Shown here: piece by piece, positions 35,664 through 43,728 of the stretch | Layout of the letters: each line of letters starts with the position of its first letter | Numbering within the stretch: position 1 is the stretch's first letter | NCBI RefSeq assembly: GCF_030611305.1 | Contig: NZ_JAUWQB010000008.1 | Coordinates: forward strand, 1-63,910 | DNA length: 63,910 nucleotides | Source: Desulfobacula sp. | GTDB taxonomy: Bacteria; Desulfobacterota; Desulfobacteria; Desulfobacterales; Desulfobacteraceae | Reading direction: 5' to 3' | The notes under the pieces: generated by a model | Told to the model about the DNA's origin: nothing | The model's database searches: none | The model's input: only the letters and a program-made list of their open reading frames with translations | Translations under genes and position numbers: made by a program

Positions 35664-37644
35664 TCAAATGGGGATCTTAAGTTTGGCCACAATAGGATAT
35701 TTAATTTTCTGCATGGGCTGAAGGGAATTAAAATTCATTTCAGGGTTATATTTTCTTAAGAGCCAGAAAGGGATTTCAAGCTCATTCAAACAGAGATTCC
35801 AGATATTATCTCCATTTTTTACTACATAAATATCAGTTCCTTGAATCAAAAAAGATTCAAAAAAATCTTCCTCGATTTCTTTGTGAAATTCATACCGCTG
35901 TTCTTCAAATTCCAGGATTGTCTTTTTCTTCATGGGGATTTTAACCTTTTGATCAATGGAAATGGGAGTCCCATATTTAAACCCGTTCAAGGCCCGGATT
36001 GCCTGGGTCGGAATCTGGAGCCAGTCTGCATAATGCCCCAAAGTTTCTTCTGTTTCAACTTTAATCATCCCGATTATAAGATTACCTTTTGAATAGGTTT
36101 GAAAAACCTTAAGGTTGCTTGTCACAATGTTCGGGTTTATGTAATCTCTATCTTTTACCTCTTGTGCAAGAGGTTCAGAAATAGATTTGGGAATTTTTTT
36201 TTCGACTGCCCCCTTTTTGGCCATTATTTTTTTTCGAATATTCTTTTGAGATATGGCAGTCTTAGGTTCATTTCTGGCTATAATGATCTCATTTTTAACG
36301 GGAATCCTTAAATTTTGTCCTATATAAATGGTTGCCCTTTGATTCAGGCCATTTGCAAAAGTAAGATCCTGTAGCTTGACAGAATGGAGCCTGGCAATGG
36401 ACCCTGCTGTATCTCCTTTTTGAACCCTGTGGAACCGGCTGGGTTTTTGCCTGTCCTGATACAATGCTGCCAGCCTTTTATTGATATTCGGTATGGTCAA
36501 GGTTTTTGGAAGCTTGAGGCTGAAACCTTTGGGTATATATTTCTGCGCGTTAAAAACCGGTTTTCGTAAGGACGGGTTCAGGGTTTGGATATCCCGGATA
36601 CTGATGTTCAATGTATTGGACAGTTCTTTTACCGGCAGATACCCTTTTGTTTTGAGCACTTGAAATGTGACGGGCTTTTTTAAAACGATGTTGCCAAAAT
36701 ATTTTTTAGGATTTTTAGCAACGATTCTGGCTGCCATAAATTCAGGATAAAAGTTTCTTGATGCAAATTTAAATGAACGGCTGCTATAGGATTTGAAGAT
36801 TTTTTCATAGGAACCTTTTGATTTTTTGGCTCTCATCATGCCTGCCCTGCCGTGGTTGTAAGCTGTGATTGCCAATGGCCATTCTTTAAGTTCTGCGTAA
36901 TTTTTTTTCAACAGACGGGCCGCCGCATCTGTGGAAATATAAGGGTCCCGTCTTTCATCCACCACATAACCGATCTTCATGTATTGCCTGCCTGTGGAAT
37001 GTGTAAACTGCCAGATACCGGCAGCACCGAATTTGGAATAGGCACTGAAATTATAAGAAGACTCAACACAGGGCAGATAAATAAGATCAACAGGGAGACC
37101 ATAAGATCTGAAAATACGCTTAAACTCATCAATGACTGTACCTGAACGGATCAGGCCGGCCTTAAATTGTTCTTTTATTCCGGTTTGGCATCTTATGTTA
37201 AATGCTGCATTTTTGAAATCTGACGGGTTTGTATGGGGACCGAAAAGTGCTGCAACCCGTTTCTCTTCTTGCGATAAAGGCTTTTTCCCCTGTGAAAGAT
37301 TTAAGAGAATATTTTTGTATTTTTTTATTTTTCCTGACGGCTCTTATTGTATTGGATGCATCAAGACTGACAACGTCATAAATAATTCCAAGGTTCCGGG
37401 TGTCATGGATAACGCCCCGGGATTTTGAAAATTTTGTAAATATATCTATCCAGAATTCAACATTGGGTTTAATGGATGGATAGGTGGGGAAATCAGAGGC
37501 CGAAACATTGTTATCCCGGGTGGTGGCAGACAACAGCGGGAGTGGTGTTGTTAAAAAAAACCAGATGCACAGGAAAATAATGGCAATGATTGTTTTTAAG
37601 GGTCGATTATTCCGGTTCAATACACGCCAGCAAGAGGCAGCCAT
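35664..37644 (-). pseudogene. mltD: MltD-like LysM lytic transglycosylase, split by a frameshift
   Basis: Reading across one frame change gives a ~660-residue periplasmic enzyme that cleaves peptidoglycan glycan strands. Upstream part (from 37644): signal peptide LKTIIAIIFLCIWFFLTTPLP, then PNVEFWIDIFTKFS. After a run of seven A's on the minus strand (37320-37326) the frame is lost; dropping one A restores NKKYKNILLNLSQGKKPLSQ and continues into the catalytic domain with Glu in LPCVESSYNFSAYSKFGAAG and IWQFTHSTGRQY. Then come the rest of the SLT fold and three LysM-like repeats (about 36310-36430, 35950-36110, 35690-35830). Could be decay, a homopolymer sequencing error, or slippage at A7. 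All catalytic motifs look intact. Confidence 0.82.
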
Positions 37645-37705
37645 AAAATCTCCCTGTTCAGATGGTTTTGGATCATTTGAATTTGCGATTAAAAGCTACC
37701 ACATA

Positions 37706-37729
37706 ATAAATGGTTTTTAAACCATTTAT
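37706..37729. repeat. 24-bp palindrome upstream of mltD
   Basis: ATAAATGGTTT, two T's, then the exact complement, 62 bp upstream of the mltD start and 40 bp past the small UGA-containing ORF. It lacks a U-tract on either strand, so it may be an operator or a weak terminator. Confidence 0.35.
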
Positions 37730-37768
37730 ATGATCTTCTAATTAGTTTCTGCGTTTTTTTGCAGAGCA

Positions 37769-37951
37769 TCACAACCTGTTTACAGGAACATTGCCCAGTT
37801 TTTCCTCAAGGTACTCGTCCATAAGGTCTTTATACTTGTCTTCAGGATAATTTATTGTGCAGGACCTGCAGCAAAAATAGATCTTTGTTCAGGTTCGTTT
37901 AATATATAGCCTTCCGCCGCAGGCCAGGCACCTTTCTTTTATATCTCTCAA
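37769..37951 (-). CDS. Small zinc-ribbon-like ORF with in-frame UGA (selenoprotein candidate or nonsense mutant)
   Basis: A 60-residue frame interrupted only by TGA at 37889-37891 (codon 21). Start TTG at 37951 with AAAGGAT eight bases upstream. Residues before UGA contain CLACGGRLYIKRT; after it come TKIYFCCRSCTINYPEDKY and an acidic tail, so cysteines on both sides form one C-x2-C ... CC-x2-C zinc-ribbon. A small hairpin (TGCAG-GTC-CTGCA, loop starting with G) lies 18 nt after the UGA, within the range described for bacterial SECIS elements. The UGA does not fall at a usual cysteine position, so a nonsense mutation is at least as likely. Confidence 0.45.
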
Positions 37952-38054
37952 GATTTTTATCCTTTATTTTTTAAAGTCTTGTGGATAAAATAAAGCCAAA
38001 TATGATAAAAGTCAAAAACAATACGACAATTTATAACAGGAGTCTTGAAAATAG

Positions 38055-38537
38055 ATGGGGGAAAACCAGGATAAATACAATCGAAGCTATCCTATTTCCT
38101 GGGATCAGCTTCACAGGGATTCAAAAGCCCTGTCATGGAGGCTTCATGACATAGAAAAACCGTGGAAAGGGATTGTTGCGATCACACGGGGCGGCCTGGT
38201 TCCTGCGGCAATAATTGCCCGGGAGCTTGGGATACACTATATTGATACTGTCTGCATCACAAGCTATGAATGGAAGAGCCAGGGAGAGGCAAAGGTTCTA
38301 AAAAATATTGATGATTCGGGTGAAGGACTTTTGATTATTGATGATCTTGTGGACACGGGCTCAACAGCCAAGGTTGTCAGGAAAATGCTTCCGGATGCCT
38401 ATTTCGCAACGTTATATGCCAAACCCGCCGGCAAACCTCTGGTGGATGCCTATGTGACGGAAGTCAGCCAGGATACCTGGATTCTCTTCCCATGGGATTC
38501 AGAGTCTCAATTTGTTGAGCCTATTGCCGGGAAGTAA
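38055..38537 (+). CDS. gpt: Xanthine-guanine phosphoribosyltransferase
   Basis: 160 residues. Purine-salvage enzyme that transfers phosphoribose from PRPP to xanthine or guanine. The PRPP motif is LLIIDDLVDTGSTAKVV (about residues 95-111); the N-terminal GIVAITRGGLVPAAIIAREL and the C-terminal TWILFPWDSE match Gpt. Monocistronic; a GC-rich hairpin follows. Confidence 0.92.
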   Translation: MGENQDKYNRSYPISWDQLHRDSKALSWRLHDIEKPWKGIVAITRGGLVPAAIIARELGIHYIDTVCITSYEWKSQGEAKVLKNIDDSGEGLLIIDDLVDTGSTAKVVRKMLPDAYFATLYAKPAGKPLVDAYVTEVSQDTWILFPWDSESQFVEPIAGK

Positions 38538-38542
38538 ATGGA

Positions 38543-38579
38543 ATCTGCCCGGGAGTCTAAACCAACCTTCCGGGCAGAT
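38543..38579 (+). terminator. Terminator-like hairpin between gpt and argG
   Basis: A 10-bp GC-rich stem (ATCTGCCCGG and CCGGGCAGAT) with a 17-nt loop, 5 bp after the gpt stop; a T-rich run follows about 10 bp later on the plus strand. It sits between convergent genes and may serve both. Confidence 0.55.
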
Positions 38580-38586
38580 GATTTGA

Positions 38587-39816
38587 TCATTTTTTTTTAT
38601 CGATGATATTTCTGTGGGCCATCAGCCGGATGGCATTGATTTTAATAAACCCTTCAGCATCTTCCTGATTGTATCCGCCTTCAATATCCATGGAAGACAG
38701 ATCCTGGTCATAAAGGGAAGAAGGACTTGTCCGGGCAACTGGGTATGCAGTGCCTTTATAGAGTTTCAAGGTGACGGAGCCGTCAATGACCTCCTGGCTT
38801 TTATCAATGGCCACCATGAGAAATTCCATTTCAGGGCTGAACCAGAATCCATTGTAAACCAGTTCTGCAAATTTGGCAGACAGCATGTCTCGAAGCCGCA
38901 TCACTTCCCGGTCCATGGCCACACCTTCAATGTCTTTGTGGGCTTCGTGGAGAATGGTGCCGCCCGGGGTTTCATAAACGCCTCGTGATTTAATTCCCAC
39001 AAACCGGTTCTCGACCATGTCAAGTCGGCCAATCCCATTTTCTCTCCCCAGCTCATTGAGGTATTCAAACAGTTCAAGCGGGTCAGTTTTAATTATATTA
39101 TTTTCAAGATTGGTGACTTTAACCGGAATGCCGTCCTTGAATTCAATTTCAATTTTTGTGGGTTTGTCCGGTGCATTTTCCGGGGATACAGTATGGGAAT
39201 AAATACTTTCTTCGCACTCATGGGCAGGGTCTTCAAGGATGCCGGCTTCATGGGAAATATGCAGCAGGTTATCATCTTCACTATAGGGTTTGGATGCAGA
39301 CTGTTTTGTTGGGATGCCGTGTTTTTCAGCATACTCGAGAAGATCGGTTCTCCCCTTGAAGGTGCTTAAAAAATCAGCGTTTTTCCAGGGTGCAATGACC
39401 TTGATTTTTGGATTCAGGGCATAGTATGACAATTCAAACCTGACCTGATCGTTGCCTTTGCCTGTTGCGCCATGGGATACATACTCGGCGCCGACCTGCT
39501 TTGCAATCTCTATCTGTTTTTTTGCAATGATGGGGCGGGCAATGGCCGTTCCTAAAAGGTATCGTCCTTCATATATTGTGTTGGCTTTATACACGGGAAA
39601 GATATAATCGGTGACAAATTCTTTTCTCATGTCTTCGATAAATACTTTGGATGCACCGATTTTTAATGCCTTTTGTTCTGCAGCCTCGAAATCTTCTTTC
39701 TGGCCGATGTCGGCCATATAGGCAAATACTTCATAGCCTTGTTCCAACAGCCATTTTAATATAACAGAGGTGTCAAGCCCGCCTGAATAGGCTAGAACAA
39801 CTTTTTCTTTTGACAT
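38587..39816 (-). CDS. argG: Argininosuccinate synthase
   Basis: 409 residues. Joins citrulline and aspartate in arginine synthesis using ATP. N-terminal P-loop [16 protein letters not shown]; citrulline/aspartate site [15 protein letters not shown]; ends IDKKK. AAAGGAGATCC precedes the start. No other arginine genes nearby. Transcribed alone. Confidence 0.96.
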   Translation of the reverse strand: MSKEKVVLAYSGGLDTSVILKWLLEQGYEVFAYMADIGQKEDFEAAEQKALKIGASKVFIEDMRKEFVTDYIFPVYKANTIYEGRYLLGTAIARPIIAKKQIEIAKQVGAEYVSHGATGKGNDQVRFELSYYALNPKIKVIAPWKNADFLSTFKGRTDLLEYAEKHGIPTKQSASKPYSEDDNLLHISHEAGILEDPAHECEESIYSHTVSPENAPDKPTKIEIEFKDGIPVKVTNLENNIIKTDPLELFEYLNELGRENGIGRLDMVENRFVGIKSRGVYETPGGTILHEAHKDIEGVAMDREVMRLRDMLSAKFAELVYNGFWFSPEMEFLMVAIDKSQEVIDGSVTLKLYKGTAYPVARTSPSSLYDQDLSSMDIEGGYNQEDAEGFIKINAIRLMAHRNIIDKKK

Positions 39817-39937
39817 TGGATCTCCTTTATTTTTTTAAATTCCAATTAGTTTTAAATATCATGGCCTATTAATGAAGAAAAACATTGAAATAGTCAACAA
39901 AAAATGGTTTTGCCAAGTTTTTCTGGAAATCTGTGAT

Positions 39938-40381
39938 TTATGATATTATCAGTGAATTTAGGGCGTTACTCAAGTCTTTTGGACCAAAAGCAACGAAATT
40001 GTTGTGCAATGATCGCAACACCTCACGAATTATTTTTTTCTTGGGACTGGGAGAAAGCATTTGGATTTCAACGGTTTCTTTCCCCTGGCCTTCCAGAACC
40101 GGTCCTGTGCCAAGGTGCAGGGATTCAGGATTGGATTCAGGAACGGGCTTTACCTGTAGCAAGTCTAACCCCTGACGGGTGATGCCGATACCACCGGAAA
40201 GGGTTTTCAGTTCAGCATAGCCCTGGATAAAAAGGGTTTCTGCCATTGCTCCGGCATCTGTTTTTTCAAGGCCTAAACCAGTACCCACATCATACATGGA
40301 CACCTGTGCTTTAGGATCGCCTTTGGTCAGGGTATAGAGTTCAAATAAATAGGCATTTGCTTCGGGGCTATCAAGGTCCAT
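39938..40381 (-). CDS. Winged-helix-like protein of unknown function
   Basis: 147 residues. The N-terminal 70 residues (YLFELYTLTKGDPKAQVSMYDVG, then GAMAETLFIQGYAELKTLSGGIGITRQGLDLL) look like a winged-helix DNA-binding domain; the middle is Pro/Glu-rich and the C-terminal 35 residues are helical (KKKIIREVLRSLHNNFVAFG). I do not recognise a family. AAAGGAATAACTGA is a suitable ribosome-binding site. Lies between argG and an exporter gene on the same strand, with gaps of 121 bp on each side. Confidence 0.65.
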   Translation of the reverse strand: MDLDSPEANAYLFELYTLTKGDPKAQVSMYDVGTGLGLEKTDAGAMAETLFIQGYAELKTLSGGIGITRQGLDLLQVKPVPESNPESLHLGTGPVLEGQGKETVEIQMLSPSPKKKIIREVLRSLHNNFVAFGPKDLSNALNSLIIS

Positions 40382-40502
40382 TCAGTTATTCCTTTGTTCA
40401 ATGTAATTTCAATATTTGATCATCATAACATGGCTAAGCAGGCAAAGGAATTGCCAAATTTTTTTTAAGAATGGGCTTTGTGAATATCTTTGATATTGCT
40501 TA

Positions 40503-41447
40503 TTAGCTTTTATAATCCCTTTCTTGGAAGCGTATAAACAGGGCCAATCCAATAAACACAAGGCACATGCCTGCAATGGCAAGGCTGTTTGGCAACGGTG
40601 CATTCAGAATCAATATTTCTCCGATAAGTGCGAAGATTACCTCACTGGATTGGGTCGCATCAACTGCGGCCAACTCGCTTGGCTTGCTGGATTTATTACG
40701 CGCCATTAAAAAAAGACTGGTGGCGATAACGCCGGAAAATATGGCAACCAGAAAAGTGTTAAAAATTTGCCCGGCTGATGGAAGTTGCGGCCTTACAATT
40801 GCGACAAGTATCAACCAGAAAGGCACAGAGCCCCATGATAATAACAGTACTTTATGAAATGGGTTTTCCACCAAAGGATCATCAATTTTGGGAAGGGAAG
40901 GGTTCCCATTATTGGCTTCCCAAACCAGTTGGTTCCCGATGGGATAACAAAATGCTGCAATCAAAACAGGAAATCCCCCCATAAATAACTCTTTAAATGA
41001 TGACATTTGCGCATGACTCAGATTGATCATTAACACCCCTGAGAAGACGATGACGGAAAAAAGCCATACCTTTTTTGGAAAGGATCGCCCAAAACCGACC
41101 AACACCACGAGCGTTGCTATAATCGTCAATTGCCAGGTAGCAGCAATGATCCAGCCGGGTGAATGGTCTGCACTAAAGCATATTAATGCATAAAACCCAC
41201 CGAAACCAATAGTTCCTGTCAGGGTCCAGAATTCCCAGTTATTCAAAAAAAGTCGAACCAACCCTTTTATCGTATTAAATCCTCTAAACAAAGAAATAAA
41301 CCCGGTTAAAACAAGGATCATAAAGGCATATCTAAGACTTGCCGACCATAACCAGTGACCACCTTCCAGACTCATCATCCGGTTCAGGATAAAGGTTGTA
41401 CTGAAAAACAGGCCCGACAAAAGGCCAATTGAAATTAATGAAATCAT
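40503..41447 (-). CDS. EmrE-superfamily multidrug-efflux-like transporter
   Basis: 314 residues, about ten membrane helices in two DMT-like halves. Family block LLSGLFFSTTFILNRMMSLEGGHWLWSASLRY and the late SSKPSELAAVDATQSSEVIFALIGE resemble the 'multidrug resistance efflux transporter' branch of the DMT superfamily. Substrate unknown. Weak ribosome-binding site (TAGGTAAAT). Starts 388 bp before the mscS gene on the other strand. Confidence 0.82.
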   Translation of the reverse strand: MISLISIGLLSGLFFSTTFILNRMMSLEGGHWLWSASLRYAFMILVLTGFISLFRGFNTIKGLVRLFLNNWEFWTLTGTIGFGGFYALICFSADHSPGWIIAATWQLTIIATLVVLVGFGRSFPKKVWLFSVIVFSGVLMINLSHAQMSSFKELFMGGFPVLIAAFCYPIGNQLVWEANNGNPSLPKIDDPLVENPFHKVLLLSWGSVPFWLILVAIVRPQLPSAGQIFNTFLVAIFSGVIATSLFLMARNKSSKPSELAAVDATQSSEVIFALIGEILILNAPLPNSLAIAGMCLVFIGLALFIRFQERDYKS

Positions 41448-41682
41448 ATTTACCTATACCAAATGAAATTACGATTTTTTTCACCGTATCGACCAGACTA
41501 CAGTGCCGGATATAATACTATCAGGAAAAGAGCAAGAAATTTGAGGTAATAATTTATTCTTTGGGAAAAATAGGTTGTTAACTTGCTTTCCCTCTGATAT
41601 CGAGAAGGAGAACAACGTTGCGTTGTTTTCCTGTTAACAATTTGAGGATAGTTTGCTGATAAGAAAAGATCACAGGTATGGT

Positions 41683-41807
41683 CATCATCAACTGGTTTTT
41701 CCTTGAATCCCCTTAAACTTGAAAGGATTTTACCCCTTGCAAAAGAATATAATGTGGATATTGTGGGGTTCCTGTTGTATCCTGACAGCCGGGTGCCAAA
41801 GGATTAA
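41683..41807 (+). pseudogene. Decayed fragment of an MtgA-like methyltransferase gene
   Basis: About 120 bp closely resembles 43208-43327 inside the MtgA-like gene (most positions identical by eye). Translated it gives LKLERILPLAKEYNVDIVGF and LYPDSRVPKD, against LEKILPLAKEYDADIVGF and LYSDCRVPKD in the longer gene, then hits TAA. The upstream part needs a one-base frameshift. No start or remainder of the gene is present. It lies just before mscS, within a 388-bp stretch otherwise empty. Substitutions are spread along it, so it is an old paralogue or duplication remnant, not a recent copy. Confidence 0.75.
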
Positions 41808-41835
41808 AATCAAAAAAAAATAACGATAAGGAAAA

Positions 41836-42945
41836 ATGATGAATTTCACGAAAGAACAATTATTGGAAATGCTGGCGCAAATCGCGCCCAACCGTTATGT
41901 TCAAGCGGTGTTGATTGTCCTTTTGTTTTTTGCCCTGGCAAAGGTCATGGATGTGATCACCACCAGGGGAATCAAAAGATGGATAGAAAAGACTAGACTC
42001 AAAATAGACGATCAGGTACTTGACATTTTTCACAAGCCCGTCTTTCTCAGTATCATACTCTTTGGCCTTGCCCTGGCCACTGAAAGATTGGAGTTTAAAG
42101 AGATCATAAACTTCATAACCCTGGGTGGCCTGAAAACCGTGGCCATATTTTTGTGGGCAGCTGTTGCAGCACGATTCCTTAAGCTTCTAATCAAACTGGT
42201 GAGTCACGACAAAAGTCGGTTCAGGTTAATACAGGACCAGACGCTGCCGTTGTTCAACAATCTGTTGATTATTCTGGTAACAGGCCTGTCAATTTATATT
42301 ATTTTTCTGGTCTGGAACATTGATCTGACAGCCTGGGTAGCCTCTGCTGGCATAATAGGCCTTGCAATCTCCTTTGCCGCAAAAGACACGTTGGCCAATT
42401 TGTTTTCAGGTGTATTTATCATGGCGGACGCACCCTATAAACTCGGGGATTTCATTGTTCTTGATTCAGGCGAGCGGGGAGCAGTGACGAACATCGGTAT
42501 TCGCAGCACACGTCTTTTAACCCGTGATGATGTGGAAATTACTGTGCCCAATTCAATTATGGGAAATACCAAGATTACCAATGAAGCCGGCGGGAGACAT
42601 GAAAAATTTCGCATCCGTGTCCAGGTGGGAGTCGCTTATGGGTCGGACATTGATAAGGTTCATAAAGTTTTGATTGATGTGGTAGCAAACTTCCCGGATG
42701 TCTGCAAAATTCCTGAGCCGCGCGTGCGGTTCCGCGCCTTTGGAGAATCAAGCCTTGATCATGAATTATTATGCTGGGTAAACAAACCGGTGTTGCGAGG
42801 CAAGGTACTGCACCTGCTTAATACTGCTGTTTATAAAAGGTTTTTAAAAGAAGATATTGAAATACCATTTCCTCAACGGGATGTGCATGTTCGGTCGGCA
42901 TCGGTGGGAAATGCAAGCATTGACTCTTATGAAACTGATCGCTGA
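41836..42945 (+). CDS. Small-conductance mechanosensitive channel (MscS family)
   Basis: 369 residues. Three to four N-terminal helices, the pore-lining helix with AWVASAGIIGLAISFAAKDT then LANLFSGVFIMADAPYKLGD (MscS-domain signature), beta domain IVLDSGERGAVTNIGIRSTRL and VPNSIMGNTKITN, and the C-terminal mixed domain ending PFPQRDVHV. Releases solutes on hypo-osmotic shock (family knowledge). Its last 17 bp overlap the start of the MtgA-like gene. It lies between two segments of related methyltransferase DNA, so it may have been inserted there. Confidence 0.9.
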   Translation: MMNFTKEQLLEMLAQIAPNRYVQAVLIVLLFFALAKVMDVITTRGIKRWIEKTRLKIDDQVLDIFHKPVFLSIILFGLALATERLEFKEIINFITLGGLKTVAIFLWAAVAARFLKLLIKLVSHDKSRFRLIQDQTLPLFNNLLIILVTGLSIYIIFLVWNIDLTAWVASAGIIGLAISFAAKDTLANLFSGVFIMADAPYKLGDFIVLDSGERGAVTNIGIRSTRLLTRDDVEITVPNSIMGNTKITNEAGGRHEKFRIRVQVGVAYGSDIDKVHKVLIDVVANFPDVCKIPEPRVRFRAFGESSLDHELLCWVNKPVLRGKVLHLLNTAVYKRFLKEDIEIPFPQRDVHVRSASVGNASIDSYETDR

Positions 42946-43723
42946 TAATCTTCGTATTACAAAAAAAAGTATTCAGGATGCGCTGACGGGCCGGAACCCC
43001 AAACCCATACAGGAACTTGTGAAGCAGTGTGTGGAAAAAGGGGCGTGGGCCATTGATGTGAACACCGGGCCTTTGGGCAAATCCTCTGAAAAGGGTATGG
43101 CATTTTTCATTGAGGCAGTACAGAGTGTGACAGATCTGCCATTGCTCATTGACACCTCCAATCCTGCTGCCATGAAGGCAGGACTTGAAGCTGCAAACAA
43201 CAAAGCTATTATAAACGGGTTTTCCCTTGAACCCCATAAGCTTGAGAAAATTTTACCCCTTGCAAAAGAGTATGATGCCGATATTGTTGGTTTCCTATTG
43301 TATTCTGACTGCAGGGTGCCAAAGGATGAGGCCCAAAGATTTGAGATTGTCCTTGAGCTGTTTGAGCGGGCTGAAGCGGCGGGAGTTCCAAAATAGCGGA
43401 TTATTATTGATCCGATTGTGCCGCCTTTGGCATGGGAGGACGGTATTGTCCAGGCAAGGGCAGTTCTGAATGTCATCCGGATGTTACCGGATTTATTGGG
43501 TTTCCCCGTGAGGACCATTGCAGGACTTTCCAATCTGACCACAGGGGCAGGGGATAAAAAGAAAAAGAGGCTTATGGAGCAAAGCTATATTGCCATGCTG
43601 GCAGCGGCAGGTCTGGATTATGTTTTGATGGATATTTTGAGTCGGAAAACTGTGAATACAGCCAGGGCTTCCGGCATTCTTGCCAAAGAAGAACTCTTTT
43701 CCTGGGGAATGGTTCCCGGGTAA
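42929..43723 (+). CDS. MtgA-like methyltetrahydrofolate:corrinoid methyltransferase with in-frame UAG
   Basis: 264 codons of a dihydropteroate-synthase-fold methyltransferase (MeTr/MtgA class) that exchanges methyl groups between folate and a corrinoid protein (family knowledge). Blocks: KGAWAIDVNTGPLG, LIDTSNPAAMKAGLEAANNKA, DADIVGFLL, IIIDPIVPPL, and a late RTIAGLSNLTTGAG. The frame is open from ATG 42929 to 43723 except for TAG at 43394-43396 (codon 156), between GVPK and RIIIDP, where relatives typically have a polar residue such as Glu. Either a nonsense mutation (GAG or AAG or CAG to TAG) or pyrrolysine-type read-through. Both flanks look functional. Convergent with the cobT-fusion gene 5 bp away. 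Confidence 0.75.
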
Positions 43724-43728
43724 TGGGC

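Noticed and set aside
42857-42928. Start of the MtgA-like gene upstream of 42929
   Set aside because: The extension lies inside mscS coding sequence and lacks family similarity; MKLIADNLRI at 42929 matches the expected N-terminus.
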